A stretch of 64,000 nt of DNA from Serratia bockelmannii. Lineage in GTDB: Bacteria; Pseudomonadota; Gammaproteobacteria; Enterobacterales; Enterobacteriaceae. The position numbers and the translations under genes are program-made. The stretch is from assembly GCF_008011855.1 (NCBI RefSeq), contig NZ_VOUX01000004.1:62001-126000 (forward strand). The letters are read 5' to 3'. How positions within the stretch are numbered: position 1 is the stretch's first letter; each line of letters begins with the position of its first letter. Below are positions 39,832-50,026 of this stretch, one piece after another. Below the pieces are notes generated by a model, which was not told the DNA's origin, made no database searches, and saw only the letters and a list, made by a program, of their open reading frames with translations.

Positions 39832-42450
39832 ATGACACAACAGCCACAGGCAAAATACCGCCACGACTATCGCGCGCCCGATTACACCACGACCGATATC
39901 GATTTGGACTTCAGTCTGGACGCGGAAACCACGCGCGTGACCGCCGTCAGTAAAATCAAACGTCAGGGCACGGCCGGTGCACCGCTGGTGCTGGATGGTG
40001 AAGATCTGACGCTGGTGAGCATTCAGGTCGACGGCCAACCGTGGAGCGCCTACCGTCAGCAGGATAACCAGCTGATCATCGATGAGTTGCCGGCACAATT
40101 CACTCTTACCATCGTCAACGACATTCACCCGGCGAAAAACACCGCGCTGGAAGGGCTGTACCTGTCCGGCGATGCGCTGTGCACGCAATGCGAAGCCGAA
40201 GGCTTCCACCACATTACCTATTACCAGGATCGCCCGGACGTGCTGGCGCGCTTTACCACTCGCATCGTGGCCGACAAGGCGCGCTATCCGTTCCTGCTGT
40301 CAAACGGCAACCGCATTGGCCAGGGTGAATTGGCCGATGGCCGCCACTGGGTGCAATGGCAGGATCCGTTCCCGAAACCTTGCTACCTGTTCGCGCTGGT
40401 GGCGGGGGACTTCGACGTGCTGCGCGACAGCTTCACCACCCGTTCCGGCCGTAAGGTCGCACTGGAGCTGTTCGTCGATCGCGGCAATCTGGATCGCGCT
40501 GACTGGGCGATGACGTCGCTGAAGAACTCGATGAAGTGGGACGAGACCCGCTTCGGTCTGGAATACGATCTCGACATTTATATGATCGTGGCGGTCGATT
40601 TCTTTAATATGGGCGCGATGGAGAACAAAGGGTTAAATATCTTTAACTCCAAATATGTGCTGGCGAAGGCGGAAACCGCCACCGACAAGGATTACCTGAA
40701 CATCGAAGCGGTGATTGGCCACGAATACTTCCACAACTGGACCGGTAACCGCGTGACCTGCCGAGACTGGTTCCAGCTCAGCCTGAAAGAGGGGCTGACG
40801 GTGTTCCGCGATCAGGAGTTCAGTTCCGATCTGGGATCGCGCTCGGTCAACCGCATCGATAACGTGCGCGTAATGCGCGGCGCGCAGTTCGCCGAAGACG
40901 CCAGCCCGATGGCGCACGCCATCCGCCCGGACAAAGTGATCGAGATGAACAACTTCTACACCCTGACGGTGTATGAAAAAGGTTCTGAAGTGATCCGCAT
41001 GATGCACACCCTGCTGGGGGAAGAGAACTTCCAGAAAGGGATGCAGCTCTATTTCGAACGCCACGACGGCAGCGCCGCCACCTGCGATGACTTCGTACAG
41101 GCGATGGAGGACGCGTCCAACGTGGATCTGTCGCGCTTCCGCCGTTGGTATAGTCAGTCCGGCACGCCGCTGTTGACGGTGCGCGACGAGTACGATGCGG
41201 AAACTCAGCAATATCGCCTGCATGTCAGCCAGAAAACCGCGCCGACCGCCGATCAGCCTGAGAAGTTGCCGCTGCATATCCCGCTGGATATCGAGCTGTA
41301 CGACAGCGAAGGCAACGTCATCGCGCTGCAGAAGGGCGGCCTGCCGGTCAACAACGTGCTGAACGTCACCGAAGCGGAGCAGACCTTCGTGTTCGACGGC
41401 GTGGCGCACAAGCCGGTGCCGTCGCTGCTGCGTGAATTCTCTGCGCCGGTGAAACTGGATTATCCGTACAGCGATCAGCAACTGACCTTCCTGATGCAGC
41501 ACGCGCGCAATGAGTTTGCGCGTTGGGATGCGGCGCAGAGCCTGCTTGCGACCTACATCAAACTGAACGTGGCGCGGCACCAGCAGAAGCAGCCGTTGTC
41601 GCTGCCGCTGCACGTGGCCGATGCGTTCCGCGCGGTGCTGTTGGACGAAAAACTGGATCCGGCGCTGGCGGCGCAGATCCTGACCTTGCCGTCGGAGAAC
41701 GAAATCGCCGAGCTGTTCGCCACTATCGATCCAGAAGCGATCGCCGCGGTGCACGAAGCGATCGTACGCTGCCTGGCGCGGGAGTTGGCCGATGAGTGGC
41801 TGGCGGTGTATCACGCCAACAAGACCGACGGCTACCGCGTGGAGCATGGCGAGATCGCCAAGCGCGCCTTGCGTAATGTGTGCCTGGGCTATCTGGCGTT
41901 CGGCGAAGATGTGGTGCTGGCGGACCAGCTGGTGAGCGAACAGTATCGCCAGGCGGACAACATGACCGACTCGCTGGCGGCGCTGTCTGCTGCGGTCGCG
42001 GCCCAGCTGCCGTGCCGCGATGCGCTGCTGGCGGCGTTCGACGAGCGCTGGCATCAGGATGGCCTGGTGATGGACAAATGGTTCGTGTTGCAGGGCAGCA
42101 GCCCGGCGGCAGACGTGTTGAGCAAGGTGCGCGCGCTGTTGCAACACCGTTCGTTCAGCCTGAGTAACCCGAACCGCACCCGTTCGCTGATCGGCGGCTT
42201 CGCTTCCGGCAACCCGGCGGCGTTCCATGCGGCGGATGGCAGCGGCTATCAGTTCCTGGCGGAGATCCTCAGCGATCTCAACCAACGCAACCCGCAGATC
42301 GCCGCACGCCTGATTGAACCGCTGATTCGTTTGAAGCGTTACGACGCAGGCCGCCAGGCGCTGATGCGCAAGGCGCTGGAACAGTTGAAAGGGTTGGAAA
42401 ACCTGTCCGGCGATCTGTACGAGAAGATCAGCAAGGCGCTCGACGCCTGA
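39832..42450 (+). CDS. pepN: Aminopeptidase N
   Basis: 872 residues (E. coli 870), M1 zinc metallopeptidase in the cytosol, the main broad aminopeptidase finishing protein breakdown. The exopeptidase motif GAMEN (FFNMGAMENKGLNIF) and the zinc site HEYFHNW, with His297 and the distal Glu in LKEGLTVFRDQEF, are present. The four-domain layout is inferred from length: N-terminal beta-barrel, catalytic, small beta, and C-terminal helical domain. A strong terminator sits between it and the convergent ssu operon. Confidence 0.97.
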   Translation: MTQQPQAKYRHDYRAPDYTTTDIDLDFSLDAETTRVTAVSKIKRQGTAGAPLVLDGEDLTLVSIQVDGQPWSAYRQQDNQLIIDELPAQFTLTIVNDIHPAKNTALEGLYLSGDALCTQCEAEGFHHITYYQDRPDVLARFTTRIVADKARYPFLLSNGNRIGQGELADGRHWVQWQDPFPKPCYLFALVAGDFDVLRDSFTTRSGRKVALELFVDRGNLDRADWAMTSLKNSMKWDETRFGLEYDLDIYMIVAVDFFNMGAMENKGLNIFNSKYVLAKAETATDKDYLNIEAVIGHEYFHNWTGNRVTCRDWFQLSLKEGLTVFRDQEFSSDLGSRSVNRIDNVRVMRGAQFAEDASPMAHAIRPDKVIEMNNFYTLTVYEKGSEVIRMMHTLLGEENFQKGMQLYFERHDGSAATCDDFVQAMEDASNVDLSRFRRWYSQSGTPLLTVRDEYDAETQQYRLHVSQKTAPTADQPEKLPLHIPLDIELYDSEGNVIALQKGGLPVNNVLNVTEAEQTFVFDGVAHKPVPSLLREFSAPVKLDYPYSDQQLTFLMQHARNEFARWDAAQSLLATYIKLNVARHQQKQPLSLPLHVADAFRAVLLDEKLDPALAAQILTLPSENEIAELFATIDPEAIAAVHEAIVRCLARELADEWLAVYHANKTDGYRVEHGEIAKRALRNVCLGYLAFGEDVVLADQLVSEQYRQADNMTDSLAALSAAVAAQLPCRDALLAAFDERWHQDGLVMDKWFVLQGSSPAADVLSKVRALLQHRSFSLSNPNRTRSLIGGFASGNPAAFHAADGSGYQFLAEILSDLNQRNPQIAARLIEPLIRLKRYDAGRQALMRKALEQLKGLENLSGDLYEKISKALDA

Positions 42451-42471
42451 TCTTTTCGCGATGAAGACATC

Positions 42472-42499
42472 AAGGGACGGCCTGCGCCGTCCCTTTTTT
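42472..42499. terminator. Terminator between pepN and ssuB
   Basis: Stem AAGGGACGGC/GCCGTCCCTT (42472-42481, 42486-42495) with loop CTGC and seven T on the plus side. Confidence 0.85.
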
Positions 42500-42506
42500 T
42501 ATCCGT

Positions 42507-43280
42507 TCAATTCGCTGCCTGACGAGGGCTGGCCGCGGTGACCGGCGGCGATAACACCCGTTCCAGCACTTCGGCCTCCAGTTCCGCCAGCCGGGCCGAG
42601 CCTTTGCGGCGTGGCCGCGGCAGATCGATGGTGAGATCCAGCCCGATATGTCCCTCTTCGATCAGGATCACCCGATCCGCCAGCGCGATGGCCTCGCTGA
42701 CGTCATGCGTGACCAGCAGTACGGTAAAACCGTGTTGTTGCCACAGCGTCTCTATCAGCCCTTGCATCTCGATGCGCGTCAGGGCGTCCAGCGCCCCGAG
42801 CGGTTCGTCCAGCAGCAGCAGGCGAGGGCGGTGGATCAGCGCGCGCGCCAGGGCGACCCGCTGCTTTTGTCCGCCGGACAGCGCCGCCGGCCAGTCGCGG
42901 GCGCGATCCGCCAAACCGACCGCGTCCAGTGCCTGCAGCGCCGCGTCGTGCCAGTGGCCGCGCAGCCCCAGGCCCACGTTGTCGATCACCGTTTTCCACG
43001 GCAGCAGGCGCGCATCCTGAAACATCAACCGGGTATCCTCTTTGGCGGCGGCAAGCGGCGCGTTGCCGCTGAGCAGCGCGCCGCTGCTGGCCTGTTCCAG
43101 GCCGGCTAACAGGCGCAGCAGGGTGCTCTTGCCGCAGCCGCTGCGGCCGACCACCGCCACGAACTGCCCGGCGGAAATGCGCAGCTGAATATTGTCCAGC
43201 ACGGTGCGGTTGCCGTAACGTTTGCCGATGGATTCCAGCGTCACCGGCGTGCCTTGGGCAAGGCGAGCGGGAAGGGTCAT
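42507..43280 (-). CDS. ssuB: Alkanesulfonate ABC transporter ATPase
   Basis: 257 residues. ATP-binding subunit of SsuABC, importing aliphatic sulfonates when sulfate is scarce. Walker [10 protein letters not shown] (about 41-49), signature [15 protein letters not shown], Walker [13 protein letters not shown] and H-loop [10 protein letters not shown] are all present. The start overlaps the ssuC stop by 4 bases. Last gene of the ssuEADCB order, as in E. coli. Confidence 0.96.
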   Translation of the reverse strand: MTLPARLAQGTPVTLESIGKRYGNRTVLDNIQLRISAGQFVAVVGRSGCGKSTLLRLLAGLEQASSGALLSGNAPLAAAKEDTRLMFQDARLLPWKTVIDNVGLGLRGHWHDAALQALDAVGLADRARDWPAALSGGQKQRVALARALIHRPRLLLLDEPLGALDALTRIEMQGLIETLWQQHGFTVLLVTHDVSEAIALADRVILIEEGHIGLDLTIDLPRPRRKGSARLAELEAEVLERVLSPPVTAASPRQAAN

Positions 43281-44071
43281 AGCGCTTCTCCCTGTTTCAG
43301 TTGATAGGCCGGATGCCAGCGTAACCAGACGCGCTCTAGCAGCTGCGCGCCCACGTCCGCCAGCTTGCCGAGCAGGGCGTACAGCACGATCGCCACTACC
43401 ACCACGTCGGTTTGCAGAAATTCACGCGCGTTCATCGCCAGGTAGCCGATGCCCGAATTGGCCGAGATGGTTTCGGCGACGATCAGCGTCAGCCACATGA
43501 AGCCGAGAGCGAAACGCACGCCGACCATAATCGACGGCAGCGCGCCTGGCAGCACCACCTGTGTAAACAGGCGGAAACCGCTCAGACCGTAGCTGCGGGC
43601 CATCTCCAGCAGGCCGCGATCGATGTTTTTGATGCCGTGATAGGTATTGAGATAAATCGGGAACAGCGTACCGAGCGCCACCAAAAAGATCTTGGCGGAC
43701 TCATCGATGCCGAACCACAGGATCACCAGCGGGATCAGCGCCAGGTGCGGCACGTTGCGGATCATTTGCACCGAGCTGTCCAACAGACGTTCGCCCCAGT
43801 GCGACAACCCGGTAATAAAACCGAGGATCAGTCCGATGCTGCCGCCGATGGCAAAGCCGATCAACGCGCGCTGGCTACTGATGCTCAGGTGCTGCCACAG
43901 CTCGCCGCTTTGGCTCAGGCGCCAGAAGGCGGCGAGCACCGCGCTCGGCGCCGGCAAAATGCGGTTGGACAGCCAGCCAGTTTCGACGGCGATTTGCCAG
44001 AGGATCACCAGCGCCAACGGCAGCGCCCAGGGAGCCAGCCGATACAGGATGCGTTGTACGTTATTTGCCAT
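43277..44071 (-). CDS. ssuC: Alkanesulfonate ABC transporter permease
   Basis: 264 residues from ATG 44071, with AGGAG eight bases upstream (E. coli 263). A longer open frame to 44362 runs antisense-style through ssuD and is rejected. Six predicted membrane helices, and the BPD_transp_1 EAA-loop region [29 protein letters not shown] couples it to SsuB. It starts 11 bases after ssuD. Confidence 0.95.
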   Translation of the reverse strand: MANNVQRILYRLAPWALPLALVILWQIAVETGWLSNRILPAPSAVLAAFWRLSQSGELWQHLSISSQRALIGFAIGGSIGLILGFITGLSHWGERLLDSSVQMIRNVPHLALIPLVILWFGIDESAKIFLVALGTLFPIYLNTYHGIKNIDRGLLEMARSYGLSGFRLFTQVVLPGALPSIMVGVRFALGFMWLTLIVAETISANSGIGYLAMNAREFLQTDVVVVAIVLYALLGKLADVGAQLLERVWLRWHPAYQLKQGEAL

Positions 44072-44082
44072 CGGGGCGCTCC

Positions 44083-45231
44083 TCAGCTCTGCGACACTTT
44101 TTGCGGAACATAAATGTTGGCCACCACTTCGCCCTGCGGGCGCACCGGCTGAAGGCGCGCAGGCGTTTCTTCCTGCGCCAGATCGAGGTGAGGGAACAGC
44201 AGTTCGCCGACGCGGTAGGCCTCTTCCAGATGCGGATAGCCGGAGAGAATAAAGGTGTCGATGCCCAGATCGGCGTATTCCTGCATGCGTGCGGCGACCG
44301 TCGGGCCATCGCCCACCAGTGCGGTGCCGGCGCCGCCGCGCACCAGGCCGATGCCGGCCCACAGGTTCGGGCTGATCTCCAGGTTGTCCTTCTTGCCGCC
44401 GTGCAGCGCCGCCATGCGCCGTTGGCCGACGGAGTCGAAGCGCGCAAAGGCTTGCTGCGCGTTGGCGATGGTTTCCTCATCGAGGTGGGCGATCAGCCGA
44501 TCGGCGGCGCGCCAGGCCTCTTCGGTGGTTTCCCGCACGATGACATGCAGACGGATGCCGAAACGCACCTGTCGGCCCTTCGCCGCCGCTTTGGCGCGTA
44601 CTTCCTCGATCTTCTCTTTGACCTGCGCCGGCGGCTCTCCCCAGGTGAGGTACATTTCTACCTGTTCGGCGGCCAGATCCTGCGCGGCGGTGGAGGATCC
44701 GCCGAAATAGAGCGGCGGGCGCGGTTGCTGCACCGGCGGGAACAGCAGCTTGGCCCCTTTCACCTGAATATGCTTGCCGTCGAAATCGACGGTTTCGCCT
44801 TCCAGTACCCGGCGCCAGATATGAGTGAACTCGGTCGAGGCCTCGTAACGCTCTTCATGACTGAGATGTAACCCCTCCGCCGCCAGCTCTTCCGGATCGC
44901 CGCCGGTGACCAGATTGAACAGCGCGCGCCCGTTGGACAGGCGATCCAGCGTCGCCGCCTGACGCGCCGCCAGCGTAGGGGAGATGATGCCCGGCCGCAA
45001 CGCGACCAAAAATTTCAGCCGCTGGGTGACCGGGATCAGCGAGGCGGCCACCAGCCAAGAGTCTTCGCAAGAGCGACCGGTGGGGATCAGCACACCGCCG
45101 AATCCCAGCCGATCCGCCGCCTGGGCGATCTGCTGCAAGTAACCGTGATCGACGCTGCGAGCGCCCTGCGCGCTGCCAAGATAGTGGCCGTCGCCATGGG
45201 TGGGTAAAAACCAGAAAACGTTCAGGCTCAT
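44083..45231 (-). CDS. ssuD: FMNH2-dependent alkanesulfonate monooxygenase
   Basis: 382 residues, luciferase-like TIM barrel. It releases sulfite from alkanesulfonates, giving an aldehyde, using FMNH2 from SsuE and O2. [49 protein letters not shown] and [18 protein letters not shown] match the family. The segment [18 protein letters not shown], with the mobile loop before it, is intact. The start is ATG 45231. The codon at 45237 is TTG and less likely. GGGGGA precedes the start. Confidence 0.96.
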   Translation of the reverse strand: MSLNVFWFLPTHGDGHYLGSAQGARSVDHGYLQQIAQAADRLGFGGVLIPTGRSCEDSWLVAASLIPVTQRLKFLVALRPGIISPTLAARQAATLDRLSNGRALFNLVTGGDPEELAAEGLHLSHEERYEASTEFTHIWRRVLEGETVDFDGKHIQVKGAKLLFPPVQQPRPPLYFGGSSTAAQDLAAEQVEMYLTWGEPPAQVKEKIEEVRAKAAAKGRQVRFGIRLHVIVRETTEEAWRAADRLIAHLDEETIANAQQAFARFDSVGQRRMAALHGGKKDNLEISPNLWAGIGLVRGGAGTALVGDGPTVAARMQEYADLGIDTFILSGYPHLEEAYRVGELLFPHLDLAQEETPARLQPVRPQGEVVANIYVPQKVSQS

Positions 45232-45250
45232 CGTCAATGTTCCCCCGTAT

Positions 45251-46216
45251 TTATTGCGCGCTTGGGCGCCAGATGCGTTGCGAGATGTCGACCTTCACCG
45301 GCACCAACCGGTTGGCGTAAAACAGGTCGGCGGTTTGCTGCTGCGCGGCGATCGTATGCGCATCTAGCGGTGTGATGGCGGTCGGGGGGCGGTGATCCAG
45401 ATAGCTGGCGATCACCGGTTCCGGCAGCCCCATGGCGTTGGCCAGCAGGGTCACGCTTTGCGCCCGGTCGCTGCGGGTGAGCGCATCGGCCTGGGTCAGC
45501 ACCGTCAAGACCTGGCTGATAAAGGCGCCATTAGCTTCGACATAGGGGCGCGCCGCCAGATAGAAGGAACCGGTCTGATTCAGATCGGTGCCGTCGCCGA
45601 GCACCCGCACGCCGCCCTGCAGCAGCGCGGCGGAATAATAAGGATCCCAGATAGCCCAGGCATCGACGTTGCCCTGCTGGAATGCGGCGCGCGCATCGGC
45701 GGGCGTCAAATAGGCGGGCTGGATATCCGTAAATTTCAGTCCGGCCTTTTGCAGCGATCGTAGCAGCAGGTTATGTGAGCTGGATCCTTTCTGGAACGCG
45801 ACCTTATGGCCTTTCAGATCGGCGACGGTTTTGATCGGGCTATTTTCCGGCACCAGGATCACTTCGGCCTTCGGTTTGGGCGGCTCAACGCCGACATACA
45901 GCAGATCCGCGCCGGCGGCCTGCGCAAAGATCGGCGGAATATCACCGGTGCTGCCCAGATCGATGCTGCCGACGTTCAAGGCCTCCAGCATCTGCGGGCC
46001 GGCGGGAAATTCAATCCAACTGATGCGGGTGGCGGGGAAGCGTTCCTCCAGCAGCCGGTGGCTTTTCGCCAGCACCAGACTCACCGATCCTTTCTGGTAA
46101 CCGATGCGAAATTGCGCCGGATCCTGCGCGACGGCGGCGTTGGCCCAGACCAGCGACAGCAGGCCGGTGAAGGCCGCGGTGCTCAGCCAACGTCGCAAAG
46201 CGTTGCGTTGTTTCAT
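45251..46216 (-). CDS. ssuA: Alkanesulfonate-binding periplasmic protein
   Basis: 321 residues with a signal peptide ([24 protein letters not shown]) cleaved near Ala30. Delivers sulfonates to SsuBC. NMT1/SsuA-type fold: [59 protein letters not shown] and [13 protein letters not shown]. Between ssuE and ssuD in the same operon, with 19 and 24 bases on its flanks. Confidence 0.95.
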   Translation of the reverse strand: MKQRNALRRWLSTAAFTGLLSLVWANAAVAQDPAQFRIGYQKGSVSLVLAKSHRLLEERFPATRISWIEFPAGPQMLEALNVGSIDLGSTGDIPPIFAQAAGADLLYVGVEPPKPKAEVILVPENSPIKTVADLKGHKVAFQKGSSSHNLLLRSLQKAGLKFTDIQPAYLTPADARAAFQQGNVDAWAIWDPYYSAALLQGGVRVLGDGTDLNQTGSFYLAARPYVEANGAFISQVLTVLTQADALTRSDRAQSVTLLANAMGLPEPVIASYLDHRPPTAITPLDAHTIAAQQQTADLFYANRLVPVKVDISQRIWRPSAQ

Positions 46217-46240
46217 TCAGGCCCTCCTTTTCCAGGCATG

Positions 46241-46819
46241 TCAGGCGGTTTGACGCGCCGTCAGCGGCGAGGCGACGCGCAGCGCGGGCGGTTTGCGGCG
46301 GCCAAGCGCCAAATAGAAACTGGCGAGCGCCTCTTCCAACCGGGCGGCCACGGCGTCGGTGAGCGTGGCGCTTTCGCCGGTCAGTTGGATCTGGCTGTCG
46401 TCGGCGAACACGCCGTGCAGCACCTCTTGCGCTTTCAGCGCCGCCAGCACAGGTTTCAGCGCATAGTCCACCGCCAGCATGTGGCCGACGGAACCGCCGG
46501 TCGCCAGCGGCAGCACCACCTTATGATCCAGCGCGCGTTCCGGCAGCAGGTCCAGCAGAGTTTTCAGCGCGCCGGAGAACGACGCTTTATAAACCGGCGT
46601 GGAAATCAGCAGGCCGTCGGCCTGCGCCAGCTGCTCGGCAAACGCCTTGATCGCCGGACTGTTGAAGTTGGCGTACAGCAGATCTTCGGCGTCAAAGTCG
46701 TGCAGGGTATAGGCCGTCACTTCCACCCCTTGCTGCCGCAGCCAGTTCTGACTCAGCGAGAGCAGCGCGGCGGAACGTGATGGGATACGTGGGCTACCGG
46801 CCAGTGATATAACGCGCAT
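46241..46819 (-). CDS. ssuE: NADPH-dependent FMN reductase SsuE
   Basis: 192 residues from ATG 46819, with AAGGAG at good spacing (a GTG six bases earlier overlaps it). Supplies FMNH2 to SsuD. Flavodoxin-like fold with FMN loop [17 protein letters not shown] and [24 protein letters not shown]. The C-terminus [17 protein letters not shown] differs from E. coli. First gene of the ssu operon. In E. coli, Cbl and CysB activate this promoter. A TAACT-AAA-AGTTA palindrome at 46832-46844 lies just upstream of this start, but I cannot say it is theirs. Confidence 0.95.
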   Translation of the reverse strand: MRVISLAGSPRIPSRSAALLSLSQNWLRQQGVEVTAYTLHDFDAEDLLYANFNSPAIKAFAEQLAQADGLLISTPVYKASFSGALKTLLDLLPERALDHKVVLPLATGGSVGHMLAVDYALKPVLAALKAQEVLHGVFADDSQIQLTGESATLTDAVAARLEEALASFYLALGRRKPPALRVASPLTARQTA

Positions 46820-46967
46820 TGCCACTCCTTATAACTAAAAGTTAGGTTTAATTAGAAAATCAATGGGAAGTGTTTTAAACCTACCAGCAACCGGGCGCGT
46901 TGTTTAAATCTCATTTTTTGATTTGGATATGCGCAAAAGCGGATTGGCGCCGATTTGGCGGTGAAGT

Positions 46968-46983
46968 GGGAAAACGATTGCGT
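46968..46983. promoter_or_regulatory. Candidate PurR operator before pyrD
   Basis: GGGAAAACGATTGCGT matches the PurR consensus ACGCAAACGTTTGCGT at 12 of 16 positions, with the central CG and the right half intact. E. coli pyrD is under PurR. The site is 52 bases before the pyrD -10. Confidence 0.5.
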
Positions 46984-47034
46984 AAAAACGGCTTTTTTTG
47001 CCTTTAATCAATTCCAATTAGGCGGGGGATACCG

Positions 47035-47072
47035 GATAATACGCCCCCGGTTTGCAACCGGGAAATCAGGAG
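47035..47072 (+). promoter_or_regulatory. pyrD -10, C-run start site and leader hairpin
   Basis: A -10 GATAAT at 47035-47040 is followed by CCCCCGG at 47044-47050. A perfect 7-bp stem CCCGGTT/AACCGGG (47046-47052, 47056-47062) lies six bases before the AGGAG ribosome site (47068-47072). This resembles the pyrC/pyrD arrangement, where the nucleotide pool shifts the start site and decides whether the hairpin forms. In those cases the hairpin covers or abuts the ribosome site. Its effect here is inference. Confidence 0.6.
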
Positions 47073-47077
47073 AGTCC

Positions 47078-48088
47078 ATGTACTACCCCCTCATCAGGAA
47101 AGCGTTGTTCCAGCTCGATCCGGAGCGCGCGCACGAAGTGACCTTTCGTCAGCTCAGCCGTATTACCGGCACCCCATTAGCGTTTCTTGTCCGTCAGTCC
47201 GTGCCGACCAAACCGGTCAGCTGCATGGGGCTGTCGTTTAAAAACCCGCTGGGATTGGCCGCCGGTCTGGATAAAAACGGCGAATGCATCGATGCGTTCG
47301 GCGCGATGGGCTTCGGCCATGTGGAAGTCGGCACCGTGACGCCGCGTCCGCAACCGGGCAACGACAAGCCGCGCTTGTTCCGCGTGGTTGAGGCGGAAGG
47401 CCTGATTAACCGCATGGGGTTCAATAACCATGGCGTGGACAATCTGGTTGAAAACGTTAAGAAATCCCATTTCGGCGGCATTCTTGGGATCAATATCGGC
47501 AAGAATAAAGACACGCCGGTCGAGCAGGGAAAAGACGATTATTTGATCTGCATGGATAAAGTTTATCCGTATGCCGGATATATCGCGATTAACATCTCTT
47601 CACCGAATACGCCGGGGTTACGATCCTTACAGTATGGCGAAGCGCTGGACGATCTTTTGGCTGCGATTAAAAATAAGCAGCAGGAATTACATGCGCGGCA
47701 TCACAAATATGTGCCGGTGGCGGTAAAGATCGCGCCGGATCTTTCAGAAGAAGAATTGATCCAAATTGCCGATAGCCTGGTGCGGCATAATATCGATGGC
47801 GTGATCGCCACCAATACCACGTTGGATCGAAAATTGATCCAGGGGTTGAATTACTGCGAACAAGCGGGCGGGTTAAGCGGGCGTCCGTTGCAATCACGCA
47901 GCACCGAAGTGATCCGTCGTCTCTCCACCGAACTGCAGGGGCGCCTGCCGATTATCGGCGTAGGCGGCATTGATTCGCTGACGGCGGCGCGCGAAAAAAT
48001 GGAGGCCGGCGCGAGCCTGCTGCAAATTTATTCCGGATTTATCTATCACGGCCCGCGTTTGATTAAAGATATCGTTACCCATATCTAA
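47078..48088 (+). CDS. pyrD: Dihydroorotate dehydrogenase (quinone), class 2
   Basis: 336 residues, exactly the E. coli length. Inner-face membrane-associated FMN enzyme oxidising dihydroorotate to orotate with quinones, the fourth pyrimidine step. An N-terminal amphipathic helix ([25 protein letters not shown]) is the membrane and quinone site. [33 protein letters not shown] (catalytic Ser) and TNTTLDR bind flavin and substrate. ATG 47078 follows the AGGAG site. An open frame to 46955 is rejected. Confidence 0.97.
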   Translation: MYYPLIRKALFQLDPERAHEVTFRQLSRITGTPLAFLVRQSVPTKPVSCMGLSFKNPLGLAAGLDKNGECIDAFGAMGFGHVEVGTVTPRPQPGNDKPRLFRVVEAEGLINRMGFNNHGVDNLVENVKKSHFGGILGINIGKNKDTPVEQGKDDYLICMDKVYPYAGYIAINISSPNTPGLRSLQYGEALDDLLAAIKNKQQELHARHHKYVPVAVKIAPDLSEEELIQIADSLVRHNIDGVIATNTTLDRKLIQGLNYCEQAGGLSGRPLQSRSTEVIRRLSTELQGRLPIIGVGGIDSLTAAREKMEAGASLLQIYSGFIYHGPRLIKDIVTHI

Positions 48089-48109
48089 TATTTTTCCTCT
48101 CATTTTATT

Positions 48110-48140
48110 CCGGGGGTTTATTTCTGCCCCCGGCTCGTCT
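48110..48140 (+). terminator. Probable terminator after pyrD
   Basis: Stem CCGGGGG/CCCCCGG (48110-48116, 48127-48133) with a 10-base loop. The tail CTCGTCTATATTTTG is only moderately T-rich. Confidence 0.55.
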
Positions 48141-48264
48141 ATATTTTGTTCGTTAGCATAAATATCGTTCGCGGAATTATCCGATGTTTAAGCTATTTTA
48201 TCGGTGATAAAATCGCCTTTTAGGGTGAGTGCGGCATTGGCATAGGCAGCGAGAAGGATACGAA

Positions 48265-48813
48265 ATGAAGATAAAACCTGACGATAATTGGCGTTGGTAT
48301 TTTGATGCCGAACACGATCGGCTAATGCTGGATTTAGCTAATGGTATGATCTTTCGTTCACGTTTCCCGGCCAAAATGTTAACGCCGGACGCCTTTGATG
48401 AATGCGCTTTTTGCGTGGATGACGCCGCCCTTTATTTCACCTATGAAGAACAGTGCAAGCAGGTCAAGCTGAGCCATGAACAGCGCGCCGAGCTGGTGTT
48501 GAATGCGCTGGTCGCCTATCGCTTCCTGAAACCGCTGATGCCAAAGAGCTGGCATTTCTCGCAGCAGCATTACCCGCTGCAGCCGAAAAATGGCGAGCTG
48601 GCGGCGGTGAAAGTGATGGAGAGCGGCGCGGAAGCGCGCTTGCTGGTGGTGGAGGCCGGGGATAACGCCAGCCTGTGCCTGCTTGCGCAAAATCAGCTGA
48701 CGGTCGCTGGCCGTACCATGGTATTGGGTGACGCCATCAAGGTGATGCACGATCGGCTGAAACCCTGCGCGCAGGATGAAAGCGCCGCCCCGGCTTACGA
48801 CAGGGCGGTATAA
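48265..48813 (+). CDS. zapC: Cell division protein ZapC
   Basis: 182 residues (E. coli 180). Cytosolic FtsZ-associated protein that stabilises the Z-ring by bundling protofilaments. [34 protein letters not shown] and [23 protein letters not shown] are conserved. The start at ATG 48265 has GAGAAGGA before it, and an open frame to 48229 is not supported. The stretch after about residue 115 diverges from E. coli, as is usual. Convergent with ycbX. Confidence 0.94.
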   Translation: MKIKPDDNWRWYFDAEHDRLMLDLANGMIFRSRFPAKMLTPDAFDECAFCVDDAALYFTYEEQCKQVKLSHEQRAELVLNALVAYRFLKPLMPKSWHFSQQHYPLQPKNGELAAVKVMESGAEARLLVVEAGDNASLCLLAQNQLTVAGRTMVLGDAIKVMHDRLKPCAQDESAAPAYDRAV

Positions 48814-48819
48814 GGCGGA

Positions 48820-49923
48820 TTACGCCAACGTCAAATCACTTTTCGGGATGCAGCTGCAGCACAGGATGGTGCCGTTGTCGCCCAGCGCGCTTTTCTTCAG
48901 GGGCGCGACTTCACCGCTCAACAACGTAATGCGGCAGCTGCCGCAAATCCCGGCGCGGCAGGAGTAAGGTACGCGGATGCCTTGCTGTTCCAACTGCTCG
49001 AGCAGGATCTGCTGGTTATTGCCGGTAAACACCTTGCCTTCATATTCGATCGTGACGCTGTGCGCGCTGTCTTGTGGCGCCTGCACGCTCTCCACCACTT
49101 TCCCGGCGCCATAAGGGCGCGGCGGCTTGGTCGACAGCACTTCCACCGTATCGCCCACGCGAATGATGCCGCTGTTGCGCGCGATCATATTCTGGCCAAA
49201 ATCGATGTCGCCGTTGTCGGCGGAGCGGAATTTTTGCAGCGTGCTGAGCGGTTCGCCGCTCGGGTGCTTGCGGCCACGCTCGGTGCTGACGGTGGTAAGC
49301 ACGCAGCGGCTGCAGGGTTTCACCAGATCGAACATCACGTCACCGACGCGGATCACCTGCCAGCCGTCTTCGGCCCAGGCGGTGGCGCCGCTCACCACCA
49401 GATTGGGGCGGAACTGCTCTAGCTTGATGCTGCCGGGGCAGCGCTGTTGCAGATCGTTGAACGAAGCCTGGTTAATCAGCAGATAAGGGTAGCCGTCGGC
49501 AAACGTCAGCGGGATTTCAGGGTGTTTCTTGACCCGGCGGGTCAGCTCCGGCCCCAGCCAGCGCAGCTGCACGTCGCGCTGGAAATAGCCGCTCAGCCAG
49601 CGGTTGATCTCATCTGGCGCAGTCAGCGCGGTGAAATGGTTGCCCCATACCTCGGTCGGCTGCGGCGCGGCGGCGAAGTCGCTGAAGCGAATGGCGGCGC
49701 TTTCACCGTCCGGCGCGGTCAGAAACAGCCCATCCGGCAACAGCGCCGGCGTGAACAACACCATCTGCGGATATTGGCGCGCGGTAATAAAGGTGCCGTC
49801 CGGCTCGGTGATCATAAAGTTGCGGTCGAAGGCCAGACCGCTGCTGCCGACCTGGGCGTAAGAAAGCTGCAGGCCGCGCAGTGATTTAACCGGATGGACG
49901 TAGAGTTTGGAAAGCGTGATCAC
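48820..49923 (-). CDS. ycbX: MOSC-domain oxidoreductase with C-terminal 2Fe-2S ferredoxin (YcbX)
   Basis: 367 residues with a GTG start at 49923, preceded by GGAG. The N-terminal MOSC beta-barrel and MOSC domain ([16 protein letters not shown], and [17 protein letters not shown] with the molybdenum-type Cys) are followed by a plant-type ferredoxin domain ([19 protein letters not shown] and a distal Cys in ILCCSCIP). In E. coli YcbX takes part in reduction of N-hydroxylated base analogues such as 6-hydroxylaminopurine, with CysJ as partner. Divergent from rlmL, and the promoters share about 100 bases. Confidence 0.94.
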   Translation of the reverse strand: MITLSKLYVHPVKSLRGLQLSYAQVGSSGLAFDRNFMITEPDGTFITARQYPQMVLFTPALLPDGLFLTAPDGESAAIRFSDFAAAPQPTEVWGNHFTALTAPDEINRWLSGYFQRDVQLRWLGPELTRRVKKHPEIPLTFADGYPYLLINQASFNDLQQRCPGSIKLEQFRPNLVVSGATAWAEDGWQVIRVGDVMFDLVKPCSRCVLTTVSTERGRKHPSGEPLSTLQKFRSADNGDIDFGQNMIARNSGIIRVGDTVEVLSTKPPRPYGAGKVVESVQAPQDSAHSVTIEYEGKVFTGNNQQILLEQLEQQGIRVPYSCRAGICGSCRITLLSGEVAPLKKSALGDNGTILCCSCIPKSDLTLA

Positions 49924-50026
49924 CCTTATCTCCGTGCGATGATTAAATAGAAGGGAGCAACTTTATGACAAGCGGTGCGGATTAGCTATAATGCGCAACA
50001 ATTTTCTTTTTGGTGATAAGTACGAT

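Noticed and set aside
40633-42285. 550-codon open frame antisense to pepN
   Set aside because: Same GC-driven shadow; composition is that of translated antisense, no motif.
44072-44362. Extension of ssuC upstream by 97 codons
   Set aside because: It runs through the end of ssuD in another frame. The ATG at 44071 with AGGAG and E. coli length are better.
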